The notes under the pieces are model-generated. The model had not been told where the DNA came from. It saw only the letters and a list, made by a program, of their open reading frames with translations, and did not search any database. A stretch of DNA of 64,000 nucleotides, taken from the NCBI RefSeq assembly GCF_035474595.1, contig NZ_DATIND010000014.1, forward strand, positions 1 to 64,000, written 5' to 3'. The position numbers and the translations under genes were made by a program. Within the stretch, counting starts at the first letter, position 1; every line of letters begins with the position of its first letter. The stretch comes from Longimicrobium sp. (lineage in GTDB: Bacteria > Gemmatimonadota > Gemmatimonadetes > Longimicrobiales > Longimicrobiaceae). This document shows, piece by piece, positions 46,090 through 57,726 of the stretch.

Positions 46090-46632
46090 ATGAGGCCCTT
46101 CTCCCCTGCGGCCGCGGCCGCGCTCCTCCTGCTCGCCGCCTGCGACCGTCCCTCGCCCCTGTCGCCGGCGGGCCCGCTGACCGCGCGGGCCGAGTTGCAG
46201 CGCAACATCTCGCTGAAGGACGCCTGCGATCCCGCCACCTTCAACGCGGCGCTGGGGCCGGGCAGCTGCGTGCGCAGCGGCGGCATCACCTTCCAGCAGT
46301 TCCTGGCCGAGCTGCAGGCCCACGGCTCGGTGGGCGCCTGGCACTTCGCGCCCACGGTGCTGAACGCGCGCGTCGGCGACGAGCTGCTGGCCACCAACCG
46401 CGGCGGCGAGGTGCACACCTTCACCGAGGTGGAGGAGTTCGGCGGCGGGATCGTGCCCTCGCTGAACCAGCTCTCCGGCAACACGACGGTCGCGCCTGAA
46501 TGTACCGCGCTGGAGGCGGACGACTTCGTGGCGCCCGGCGGCACGTATCCGGAGGAGGTGGAGGACGCCGGTTCGGAGAAGTACCAGTGCTGCATTCACC
46601 CGTGGATGCGGATGGTCGTGAACGCCCGGTAG
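46090..46632 (+). CDS. Cupredoxin-like (plastocyanin-type) lipoprotein
   Basis: 180 residues. Lipobox LAAC18. The C-terminal domain fits a type 1 copper site: H109 in GGEVHTFTEV, then C167-x2-H170-x4-M175 in YQCCIHPWMRMVV, exactly plastocyanin spacing. It also has the HFAPTVLNARVGDELLATN strand that precedes such sites. Probably a periplasm-facing electron carrier or copper-binding protein. GGAGGTGG precedes the ATG by 4-8 nt. Stands alone between tyrS (divergent) and the S41 peptidase gene, 224 bp downstream. Confidence 0.85.
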   Translation: MRPFSPAAAAALLLLAACDRPSPLSPAGPLTARAELQRNISLKDACDPATFNAALGPGSCVRSGGITFQQFLAELQAHGSVGAWHFAPTVLNARVGDELLATNRGGEVHTFTEVEEFGGGIVPSLNQLSGNTTVAPECTALEADDFVAPGGTYPEEVEDAGSEKYQCCIHPWMRMVVNAR

Positions 46633-46856
46633 GGAGTTTCCACGCCCGTCGAATCCCTTCGCGTCGCGGCGCCCGCCGCGGCGCGCGGGGGCTTCGCGTC
46701 TCCGAGAATCTCCCGCATCTCCCCTCCTCCCCGCTCGCCATCTCCCCCATCCCTCCGCATCTTCCCGACAGCTCGTGTAAACGCCTCCCCGCCTGCCGCC
46801 GTCTCATGGCGTCCACATCGGATGAACCGACCACGTTCGCCAAGCGAGACGCCTCC

Positions 46857-47957
46857 ATGCACATCCCCAGAATCCCCCGCCCCGTCCGCCTCGCCGCGCT
46901 GGCGATGTCGGCCGCTGCGCCCCTGGCCGCGCAGGAACCGCGCGAGGTGATGCCCGTCACCCCCGCCCTCGCGGATTCCGTCGCGCGGTCGGCGGCGGAC
47001 CTCGTCGCGGCGAAGTACGTATTCGTGGAGAAGGGAGACGAGGCGGCGCGTCTCGTCCGTCGCGGCGTCCGCGCCGGGCGCTACCGCTCGCTGGCCACGG
47101 CGGCAGCGCTGACGGACTCGATCACGGCGGACCTGCGCAGGGCGACGGGAGATGCGCATCTCCAGGTCGTCTACAGCCTCCGCGCGCGCACCGCGCCGCC
47201 GGGCGCCGGCAGCGGCGCGGATGACGTGGCGCGCGACCGCGAGGCGGCGCAGTGGCGGAACTTCGGCTTCCACCAGGTGGAGCGGCTGGACGGGAACGTC
47301 GGCTACCTGGAGCTGGGGCGGTTCGACGATCCCGCGCTCGCCGGCGGCACCCTGGCCTCGGCGATGGAGTTCCTCGCGGGGACGGACGCGCTGGTCATCG
47401 ATCTGCGCAACAACGGCGGCGGGAGTGCGGCGATGGTGGCGCTGGTGGCCTCCTACTTCTTCCCCGAGTCCACGCTCCTCAGCACGCTGCACCACCGCGA
47501 CGCGGCCGACGACGCGCAGCTGTGGACGCTTCCGCACGTGGCCGGGCCGCGCTACCTGGACCGCCCCGTCTACCTGCTCGTCAGCAGCCGCACCTTCTCC
47601 GCCGCCGAGGCGTTCGCGTACGACCTGAAGGCGCACGGGCTGGCGACGATCGTCGGCGAGAACACGCGCGGCGGCGCCAATCCGGGCGGATGGCAGATGA
47701 TCGGCGGCCACTTCGGCGTGTTCGTCCCCACCGCCCGCGTGGAGAACGCCGCCACGCACGGCAACTGGGAGGGCGTGGGGATCCGCCCCGACGTGGCCGT
47801 TCCCGCCGCGGAGGCGAAGAAGGCCGCGCACCGTGCCGCGCTGGAGCGGCTGGCGGCCGCGCACGCCGACAGCCCGCGGGCGCCGCGCTGGCGCGAGGCG
47901 CTGGAGATGCTTCGTGCCGACGACGCGCGCACCGCGTCCGCCGCGGCGCGTCCGTAA
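46857..47957 (+). CDS. Secreted S41-family peptidase
   Basis: 366 residues with a signal peptide ending PLAAQ. N-terminal helical domain (SVARSAADLVAAKYVFVEKG), then the S41 core: GYLELGRFDD, VIDLRNNGGGSAAMVAL (D182-L-R-N-N-G-G-G), VSSRTFSAAEAFAYDLKAHG with catalytic S248, and GENTRGGANPGGWQMIGGHF. This matches IRBP/tail-specific-protease-like S41 enzymes without a PDZ domain. Located 23 nt upstream of an ECF sigma factor gene, so probably co-transcribed with it. An in-frame ATG at 46806 would push the signal peptide inward and is disfavoured. Confidence 0.88.
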   Translation: MHIPRIPRPVRLAALAMSAAAPLAAQEPREVMPVTPALADSVARSAADLVAAKYVFVEKGDEAARLVRRGVRAGRYRSLATAAALTDSITADLRRATGDAHLQVVYSLRARTAPPGAGSGADDVARDREAAQWRNFGFHQVERLDGNVGYLELGRFDDPALAGGTLASAMEFLAGTDALVIDLRNNGGGSAAMVALVASYFFPESTLLSTLHHRDAADDAQLWTLPHVAGPRYLDRPVYLLVSSRTFSAAEAFAYDLKAHGLATIVGENTRGGANPGGWQMIGGHFGVFVPTARVENAATHGNWEGVGIRPDVAVPAAEAKKAAHRAALERLAAAHADSPRAPRWREALEMLRADDARTASAAARP

Positions 47958-47980
47958 CCGTCTTCCGCCGCGAGCCGCCC

Positions 47981-48571
47981 GTGCGCGCCGATCCTCCCGT
48001 CGCGGAGCCGCTGGACGCGCTGGCGGCGCGCGCCCGCACCGGCGACGAGGGCGCGTTCGCCGCGCTGGCGAACGCGGTGCGCGACCAGGTGCGGCGCTGG
48101 GCGCTGGTCCGCACCGGCGACCCGGACGACGCGGAGGATGTGGCGCAGAACGTGGTGATCCGCCTCCACCGGAGTCTCGCGGCGTTCGAGGGGCGGTCGC
48201 GCTTCGCCACCTGGCTGTACCGCCTGACCGCGAACGCGGCGACGGAGATGGCGCGCGGCCACGCCCGGCGGACGCGCCTGCACGACGCCGCTGCGGTGGA
48301 CCACGCCGGCGCGTCACCCGCGATGGCGGACCGCATCGGGGAGATGGAGAACGCGCGGATGGCGGCGCTGGTGCGGGGCTTCTTCGCGGAGCTGCCGGGG
48401 CGCCAGCGCGAGGTGTTCGACCTGGTGGACCTGCAGGGCCACACCCCGGCCGAGGCGGCGGAGATGCTGGAGATCGAGCAGTCCACCGCGCGCGTGCACC
48501 TGCTCCGCGCCCGCCGCGCCATCCGCGAGCGCATCCTGGCCGCGCACCCGACCCTGATGGACGACCGATGA
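47981..48571 (+). CDS. ECF-type RNA polymerase sigma factor
   Basis: 196 residues from a GTG. Region 2 (about 20-90) has VRTGDPDDAEDVAQNVVIRL and FEGRSRFATWLYRLTANAAT; region 4 (about 130-185) has ELPGRQREVFDLVDLQGHTP and AEMLEIEQSTARVHLLRARR, the helix-turn-helix for the -35 element. Starts 23 nt after the S41 peptidase and overlaps the anti-sigma gene by 4 nt (ATGA). Its regulon may include its own operon, but no ECF-type promoter could be assigned by eye. Confidence 0.92.
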   Translation: MRADPPVAEPLDALAARARTGDEGAFAALANAVRDQVRRWALVRTGDPDDAEDVAQNVVIRLHRSLAAFEGRSRFATWLYRLTANAATEMARGHARRTRLHDAAAVDHAGASPAMADRIGEMENARMAALVRGFFAELPGRQREVFDLVDLQGHTPAEAAEMLEIEQSTARVHLLRARRAIRERILAAHPTLMDDR

Positions 48572-49023
48572 CGATGGACCACGCAACCGCTCGCAGCCTG
48601 CTGCTGGAAGCCGACCCCGCCGAGCTGCGCGGCGACGGCGCCTCCGAGCTCGCCGCCCATCTCCGCGACTGCGCGGAGTGCCGCGCCCGCGCCGACGGCA
48701 TCCTCGCGGGCGAGGCCGAGCTGGACGCGGCGCTCACGATGCTCGCCGCGCCGCGGGCGGGAACGCGCGTCATCCCCCTGCGGCCGCGGGCGAGCGTGGC
48801 GCGGCGGATGGCCACCATTGCCGTCCCCCTCGCGGCGGCCGCGGCGGCGGCGGGCGTGCTCCTGCTGCCGCGCGGCCCCGCGCCCGAGCGGCCGGGAATC
48901 ACCACCGAGAAGATCGCCCGCGCGCTCTTCCCCCGTCAGCCGGTCGTGCGGCCGGGAACGGGGCGGAGCGCGGCCGTGATGAACACGAGCGATCCGGGCG
49001 TCACCCTCGTCTGGATCTACTGA
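48568..49023 (+). CDS. Zinc-type anti-sigma factor
   Basis: 151 residues. H31-x3-C35-x2-C38 (HLRDCAECRA) is the zinc-binding anti-sigma core that clamps the sigma factor; a transmembrane helix (about 79-97, MATIAVPLAAAAAAAGVLLL) carries a short periplasmic tail of about 50 residues. Coupled to the sigma gene by a 4-nt overlap, as is usual for ECF pairs. Release would need a signal at the periplasmic tail, for which the neighbouring S41 peptidase is an obvious but unproven candidate. Confidence 0.88.
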   Translation: MTMDHATARSLLLEADPAELRGDGASELAAHLRDCAECRARADGILAGEAELDAALTMLAAPRAGTRVIPLRPRASVARRMATIAVPLAAAAAAAGVLLLPRGPAPERPGITTEKIARALFPRQPVVRPGTGRSAAVMNTSDPGVTLVWIY

Positions 49024-49032
49024 AAACGGGAG

Positions 49033-49701
49033 ATGATGATGAAGATGCGAACGATCGCGCTCGCCGCGGCGTTGCTGGCCCTGGCCGCGTGCGACAGGGA
49101 GCGGGGGATGCAGGTGCGCACCTACGAGCTGCACCGGCTGACCTACAAGCAGGCGGAATCGCTGCTCACGCCCTACATCCGCGAAGCCGGCATGATCTCG
49201 GGGCAGGACCGGCTGCTCACCGTGCGCGAGAAGCCGGACCGCCTGGACAGCATCGCGAAGATCCTGCGCCGCTTCGACGGCGCGCCGCAGAGCGTGGTCC
49301 TGCACTTCCAGGTGATCGAGGCGGGCGACTTCGCGGGCACCGACTCCGCCGTCGCGGCGGTCGCGGCGCCGCTGCGCGAGATGCTGCGCTACCGCGGCTA
49401 CCGTCTCCTGCGCGAGGTCACCGTTCCCGCCACTGCGGGCCAGCCGTTCTCGCACACGGGAGCGAACCTGCGCATCGAGGGCGAGGTGCAGCAGGTGACG
49501 CCCGCGCCGGACGCGTCGGTCACGCTGAAGGTGGCCGTCCGCGCCGACAGCGCCTCGGTGGAGGCCGCCGTCAGCGGCGCCCCCGGCCAGACGCTCGTCC
49601 TCGGCTCCGGCGACCGGCAGGGCGGCAGCGGCGCGCTGATCGTGGCCGTGCGCCCGGAACTGGGAGCGATGGTGGCCGCCCCGCCTCCCGCGCGACCGTG
49701 A
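49033..49701 (+). CDS. Lipoprotein with secretin-N-like domain
   Basis: 222 residues. Signal peptide with lipobox LALAAC20; residues 27-85 (VRTYELHRLTYKQAESLLTP...LLTVREKPDRLDSIAKILRR) match the short secretin N domain found in type II/III secretion and TonB receptors. The rest is beta-rich with no secretin pore. Gap of 9 nt from the anti-sigma gene, so last member of the sigma operon. Function unknown; binding to a secretin or a peptidoglycan-spanning complex is conceivable. Confidence 0.75.
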   Translation: MMMKMRTIALAAALLALAACDRERGMQVRTYELHRLTYKQAESLLTPYIREAGMISGQDRLLTVREKPDRLDSIAKILRRFDGAPQSVVLHFQVIEAGDFAGTDSAVAAVAAPLREMLRYRGYRLLREVTVPATAGQPFSHTGANLRIEGEVQQVTPAPDASVTLKVAVRADSASVEAAVSGAPGQTLVLGSGDRQGGSGALIVAVRPELGAMVAAPPPARP

Positions 49702-49737
49702 TGGAGCAGGACAAACGGGTTCGCGCCAACCTCCACC

Positions 49738-50120
49738 GACGTCATCCTGAGGCGGCCACACCCCCAGGATCGTCATGCACAAGTGGTTGCAGGCCGAAAG
49801 ATCCATAGCCGGCCCGCACGTCGGCCAGAGGCCACGCGAGCGATGCACGGTTGTGCGATGAGTTCACCTCTCCCAGGTTGTTTTGGGAGAGGTCGAAAAA
49901 AGGCGATCCGGCAGTTTGGATCGCCTTTTTTCGGGTGAGGGCCACCGCGAGGCGGCCGCCGCGCGACACCATCGGGACAGAGACGAACCTCCGTATCTCT
50001 TGCGAAAGGATCGTCGGAGATGCGCTCCGGCAGCGGACGTGCGACGCCGGCGATAGATCCTTCGGCCTGCCGTCTCCGGTGCGGACGCAAGTTCGTCGTG
50101 GCCGGCCTCAGGATGACGTC
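49738..50120. repeat. 383-bp nested inverted-repeat element with double hairpin (class F)
   Basis: Outer arms GACGTCATCCTGAGGC (49738-49753) and its exact complement (50105-50120); inner 22-nt arms at 49789-49810 and 50049-50070 pair with three mismatches. Inside sit hairpin 1, ACCTCTCCCA/TGGGAGAGGT (49866-49893), and hairpin 2, a 14-bp stem AAAAAAGGCGATCC/GGATCGCCTTTTTT (49896-49931). TTTTTCTG follows the outer arm. Occupies the whole 465-bp spacer between the sigma operon and the DUF3343 gene; no protein gene is seen. Confidence 0.8.
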
Positions 50121-50166
50121 TTTTTCTGTGTTTCAGGCTACCGGTGACTGCCGATAAAGGAGGCAG

Positions 50167-50409
50167 ATGCACGTGATGGAACCCGAATCCCCATCCCCCG
50201 TCTTCACCTTCGACACCACGCACCACGCGCTGTGGGCGGAGGAGATCGCGCGGGAGCGCAAGATCCCCGCCGAGGTGATCCCCGCGCCGGCGGCCGCGCA
50301 CGCGCGCTGCAACCTGGCGCTGGAAACCCTCCCCGGGGATGTCGCCCGCCTTCGCGAGGCGCTGGAGGCGGAAGCGGTGCCGTTCGGGCTCTACTCCTCG
50401 TCGCCGTAG
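50167..50409 (+). CDS. DUF3343 protein, putative sulfur/selenium carrier
   Basis: 80 residues. VFTFDTTHHALWAEEIARER followed by KIPAEVIPAP and ARCNLALE (C48) reproduces the DUF3343 pattern (a persulfide/selenide-carrying cysteine is proposed for the family). AAAGGAGG lies 2-9 nt before the ATG, the strongest ribosome site in this part. The gene overlaps the 3' end of the convergent trehalose-phosphate synthase gene by 19 bp. No selenium or Fe-S assembly genes adjoin it. Confidence 0.85.
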   Translation: MHVMEPESPSPVFTFDTTHHALWAEEIARERKIPAEVIPAPAAAHARCNLALETLPGDVARLREALEAEAVPFGLYSSSP

Positions 50410-51962
50410 TCGCGGCCGGCCGCAGGGCCCACCGCGAAGAGCTCGTCCTCATCGACGTCGGAGGGACGGCGGACCGCGTCGGGGATGTGCGCTGCGATCT
50501 GGCCCCAGCGGGTGAAGGTGTCGGCCATCCAGTCGTAGATCGACTTCATCGACCCCTGCAGCTTCTCGATCCCCGCCGCGCGCTCCTCGCGCGGCAGCGT
50601 CAGCGCGTCGCGGATCTTCAGGGCGCACCCCTCGGGGTCGTACGGGTTCATCAGCACCGCCCCGTCGGCCATCTCCTCCGCCGCCCCGGCGAACTCCGAC
50701 AGCAGCAGCACCCCGCGCCGGTCCACCTGGCTCGCGACGAACTCCTTGGCCACCAGGTTCATCCCGTCCTGCAGCGACGAGATCAGGCAGATGTCGGCCA
50801 TGCGGTAGACGATGGCCAGCCGCTCGGCGGGAAGCGACTGCTTCACCAGGTGGATGGGGCGCCAGTCGCCGGTGCCGAAGCGCTCGTTGATCTCCCACAC
50901 CTGCTTGTCCACCTTCTGCGCCAGCTCGTCGTACGCCTCGATGTCGCTGCGGCTGGGCACGGCCACCTGGATGAAGGTGAAGCGCTCGCGGAACTCGGGG
51001 TAGCGGTCCCACAGGAACTCCAGCGCCTTGAACTTCTCCGGCAGCCCCTTGCTGTAGTCCAGCCGGTCCACCCCGATGCCGATGGCCCCGCCGCGCGGCG
51101 CGTAGCGGGCGCGCAGCCGCTCCATCTGCTCCTCCACCCCGTCGGCCGTCGCCGCGTCGCGGAACTGGTCCACGTCGATGGAGATGGGGAAGTCGCCCAC
51201 GTGGCAGGTGTGGCCGTCCACCGTGGCGGTGCGCGCATTCCAGTCCACCTCCGCGCCCAGCAGCCGCCGGGCGCAGCGCAGGAAGTTGTCGGCGAACTGG
51301 GGGAGGTGGAACCCCATCAGGTCGTTGGCCAGCATCCCCCGCAGCAGGTAGTTGGAATGCGGCGACAGGCGGAAGATGTCGATGGGCGGAAAGGGGATGT
51401 GCCAGAAGTGCGCGAGCGCCAGGTCCGGCCGCCGCGCGCGAACGAAGAGCGGGGCCAGGGCCAGGTGGTAGTCCTGGAACCAGATGGCGGCGTCCTTCCC
51501 GCGCACCTCCTCCAGCGTGGCCTCGGCGAAGCGGCGGTTCACGCGGCGGTAGCGCTCCCAGTAGCGCGAGCGGATGCGGGTGAGGTCCGGGCGCAGGTGG
51601 CAGAGCGGCCACAGGAACTGGTTGCTGAAGCCCAGATAGTAGCGGTGGATGTCGTGGTGCGTGAGCCACACGCGGCGCAGCGTGTACGCCTCCTCGCCGG
51701 GAGGCACGCGCACGCGGCTCTCGGGGTCCACCGCGGCCGCGTCGGCCTCGCCGCTTCCCCACGCCACCCAGGTGCCGCCCAGCGCCTGCATCAGCGGGTC
51801 CAGCGCGCTGGTGAGCCCGCCGGCGGGGCGGCGCACGTCCATCTCGCCCACCTCGTTCCCCCAGCGGTGCTCGTACGGCTCGCGGTTGGAGACGACCACC
51901 AGCCGCCGGTCGTCGAAGTAGCGGCGGAAGAGGGGTTCCAGCTCGTCGGGATGGATCGGCAC
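50391..51962 (-). CDS. otsA: Trehalose-6-phosphate synthase
   Basis: 523 residues, GT20. VVVSNREPYEHRWGNEVGEM, the GGL loop VRRPAGGLTSALDPLMQALG, WFQDYHLALAPLFVRARRPD, FWHIPFPPIDIFRLSPHSNY and the C-terminal DGMNLVAKEFVASQ with the donor-binding E are all present. It joins UDP- or ADP-glucose to glucose-6-phosphate to make trehalose-6-phosphate for osmotic or desiccation protection. GTG start at 51962, preceded by AAAGGATCC. No trehalose-phosphatase gene is in the window. Confidence 0.95.
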   Translation of the reverse strand: MPIHPDELEPLFRRYFDDRRLVVVSNREPYEHRWGNEVGEMDVRRPAGGLTSALDPLMQALGGTWVAWGSGEADAAAVDPESRVRVPPGEEAYTLRRVWLTHHDIHRYYLGFSNQFLWPLCHLRPDLTRIRSRYWERYRRVNRRFAEATLEEVRGKDAAIWFQDYHLALAPLFVRARRPDLALAHFWHIPFPPIDIFRLSPHSNYLLRGMLANDLMGFHLPQFADNFLRCARRLLGAEVDWNARTATVDGHTCHVGDFPISIDVDQFRDAATADGVEEQMERLRARYAPRGGAIGIGVDRLDYSKGLPEKFKALEFLWDRYPEFRERFTFIQVAVPSRSDIEAYDELAQKVDKQVWEINERFGTGDWRPIHLVKQSLPAERLAIVYRMADICLISSLQDGMNLVAKEFVASQVDRRGVLLLSEFAGAAEEMADGAVLMNPYDPEGCALKIRDALTLPREERAAGIEKLQGSMKSIYDWMADTFTRWGQIAAHIPDAVRRPSDVDEDELFAVGPAAGRDYGDEE

Positions 51963-51971
51963 AGGATCCTT

Positions 51972-52014
51972 TGAGTGCGAAAGTGCGTGAGTGCGGAAGT
52001 GCTTGAGTGCGTTG
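51972..52014. repeat. Class B octamer array, reverse orientation
   Basis: GTGCGAAA, GTGCGTGA, GTGCGGAA, GTGCTTGA, GTGCGTTG units directly upstream of otsA. Confidence 0.75.
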
Positions 52015-52100
52015 GAGATGCGCTAACACCCGATGCCGCTCGGGCGTCATGTCTCCAGGGCGAACGAGAACGCGGAAGCGGCCGGGATCGCTCCGGACCC

Positions 52101-52134
52101 CGCGCACTTCCGCCCTCACGCACTCACGCACTTG
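52101..52134. repeat. Class B octamer array abutting a stop codon
   Basis: CGCACTTC, CGCCCTCA, CGCACTCA, CGCACTTG ending 4 bp from the stop of the YtxH gene; with the array at 51972 it forms an inverted pair. Confidence 0.75.
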
Positions 52135-52138
52135 CCGT

Positions 52139-52507
52139 TCAGAGCGTGAACCGCCGCCGCGCCAGGCCCTCGGCGCGGTCGATGGCGCGCGGCGCCTCGG
52201 GCTCGGCCGCGTCGGCGGCGTCCGCGACACCATCTCCATCGTCGCCGTCGCGGGCGTGGAGCTCGGCCAGGCGCTCGCGGAGGGTGCGGCCGGCGCGGGC
52301 GCCGGCGGCCTCCACGCCGTCGCGCGCGGCGCCCATCCCGCCGCGGGCGGAGCGGCCCACGGCGCGCGCGGCGCGGACCACGACCCGGCGGCCCGAGTCC
52401 ATCCGCTCGCCGGGGAGGAAGAGGAGCGCCAGGCCGGCGCCCAGCACGGTGCCGAACACGAGGCCGCTCAGCAGGTTGAGCCGCCTCGCCGAATCGTCGT
52501 AGTACAT
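52139..52507 (-). CDS. YtxH-like membrane-anchored protein
   Basis: 122 residues. A single hydrophobic segment (LNLLSGLVFGTVLGAGLALL, about 11-30) followed by FLPGERM is the YtxH-type start (family: ...LLFAPKSG). The rest is a charged helical stretch with Ala/Arg/Glu repeats and an acidic patch (ARDGDDGDG). Family members are small stress-related membrane proteins of unknown function. Divergent from the response-regulator operon; 218-bp spacer in between with no clear promoter. Confidence 0.75.
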   Translation of the reverse strand: MYYDDSARRLNLLSGLVFGTVLGAGLALLFLPGERMDSGRRVVVRAARAVGRSARGGMGAARDGVEAAGARAGRTLRERLAELHARDGDDGDGVADAADAAEPEAPRAIDRAEGLARRRFTL

Positions 52508-52725
52508 GCCGTCCGCGGGAAACGTATGATGGTGACCAGACCGCCGGAGAAGCCCGGCAACGCCCGTGCCGCGCGCGGATTAGGCGCGCCCGAAAGGCGC
52601 CCGCATGCGCTTGCGGCGCCTTGACACCCCGGGTATATATGAACGCCTGCCCCGCCCCGCGCCACCGTCCCGCTTCTTGCAGCGGGCACGCGCGGCGGGC
52701 AACCACAGATGAGGGCTGCACAGAA

Positions 52726-53123
52726 ATGGCCGACTCCAGCAAGACGGTTCTCCTGGTCGAGGACAACGAGGACAACCGGACCGTCTACCGTACCATCCTG
52801 GAGCACTTCGGATACAGGGTCACCGAGGCGCGAAATGGCGAGGACGGGGTGCGGATGGCTCGCGAGGAGCATCCGGACCTGATCCTCATGGATATCTCCA
52901 TCCCCCTGATCGACGGCTGGGAGGCGACGCGGATGCTGAAGAGCGACGCCGCCACCTCGCACATCCCCATCATCGCCCTCACGGCCCACGCGCTGGCGAC
53001 GGACCGCGCCAAGGCCACCGAGGTCGGGTGCGACGGGTACCTGGCCAAGCCGTGCGAGCCGCGGCGGGTGGTGGCCGAGGTCGAGCGCTTCATCGGCGCC
53101 GGGCGCGAGCGGGAGGCGCGCGC

Positions 53124-53127
<4 letters not shown>
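52726..53127 (+). CDS. Single-domain response regulator, DivK-like
   Basis: 133 residues, a receiver domain without output. KTVLLVEDNEDNRTVYRTIL has the acidic pair, D56 in LILMDISIPLIDGWE is the phospho-site, T86 (IIALTAHAL) and K108 (GYLAKPC) complete it. The MDI.IP..DGW..TR.LK pattern resembles DivK-type cell-cycle regulators. Translation of the following diguanylate cyclase begins within its stop codon (TTGA overlap), and in Caulobacter divK and pleD also lie together. An upstream ATG at 52621 adds an unrelated extension. Confidence 0.9.
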
Positions 53128-56969
<3,842 letters not shown>

Positions 56970-57000
56970 GCGGCGGGTGATCGGCATCGCAGTGGGAAGT

Positions 57001-57052
57001 GCGAGTGAACTCGCGGCTACAACGGCACGCAGTCCGCCTTCGCGGACATCAG
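57001..57052 (+). repeat. Class E repeat
   Basis: GAGTGAACTCGCGGCTACAA and CGGCACGCAGTCCGCCTTCG; nearly the exact complement of 58813-58868. In the 319-bp spacer before ruvX, which also holds half a class C repeat and a class B array but no gene. Confidence 0.85.
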
Positions 57053-57100
57053 ATTGGTGATGGGGAGATTGCGGTGCGCGACGGGAGCCGGTGCATGCGG

Positions 57101-57130
57101 TGAGTTCTCTGCGTCTCCGCGTGAGATCCC
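57101..57130. repeat. Half copy of class C repeat
   Basis: TGAGTTCTCTGCGTCTCCGC followed by GTGAGATCC, matching the right arm of the 27529 copy without a partner arm. Confidence 0.6.
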
Positions 57131-57240
57131 GGGATGCCGCGGGAACGCGCCCGAAGCAAGGAGATGATGCGACGGCCCACCATCGCGGCGGGCCGTCGCT
57201 GCGTTTGGGGTGATGCAGACGGCCCCGCGGTTGCGTAGCT

Positions 57241-57278
57241 TTCGTACTCTCGCACTTCCGTACTTTCGTACTCTCGCG
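57241..57278. repeat. Class B octamer array upstream of ruvX
   Basis: CGTACTCT, CGCACTTC, CGTACTTT, CGTACTCT, CGCGAAGC; ends 10 bp before the ruvX ATG. Confidence 0.8.
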
Positions 57279-57288
57279 AAGCGAGCAG

Positions 57289-57726
57289 ATGCCCCGGACG
57301 ATGGCCCTGGACTACGGCGAGCGCCGCATCGGCGTGGCGCTGACAGACCCCACGCGCACGATCGCGTCGCCGCTGACCACGCTGCAGCGGCGCGCGGGGA
57401 AGCGCCCGCCGTGGGCGGAGATCGCGAAGCTCATCGAGGAGCACGAGGTGGAGGACGCCGTGGTGGGACTACCCTTGGACCTTTCGGGAGATGAGACGGA
57501 GTGGACGAAGGAAGTCCGCCAGTTCGGCGATGACCTGGCCCGGCGCACGGGGCTGCCCGTGCACTGGGTCGACGAGCGGCTCACCTCCGTGGCCGCCGAG
57601 CGCGCGGTCCGCGGGATGGGGCTGAAGCGCAGCGAGCGCGAGCAGAAGGAGCGCATCGACGCCGCCGCCGCCGCGCTGATCCTGGACGCCTGGCTCCGCC
57701 AGCGCCCGCGCGAGGCGCAGGGGTGA
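57289..57726 (+). CDS. ruvX: Holliday-junction resolvase-like RuvX (YqgF)
   Basis: 145 residues, RNase H fold. MALDYGERRIGVALTDP (D8 as a catalytic acid), VVGLPLDLSGDETEWTKEVR, VDERLTSVAAERAV and KERIDAAAAALIL are the four conserved blocks. Required for late pre-16S rRNA processing in well-studied bacteria. ATG at 57289 or at 57301 (MALDYG); an octamer array, not a ribosome site, precedes it. Overlaps mltG by 4 nt, the common yqgF-mltG arrangement. Confidence 0.92.
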   Translation: MPRTMALDYGERRIGVALTDPTRTIASPLTTLQRRAGKRPPWAEIAKLIEEHEVEDAVVGLPLDLSGDETEWTKEVRQFGDDLARRTGLPVHWVDERLTSVAAERAVRGMGLKRSEREQKERIDAAAAALILDAWLRQRPREAQG

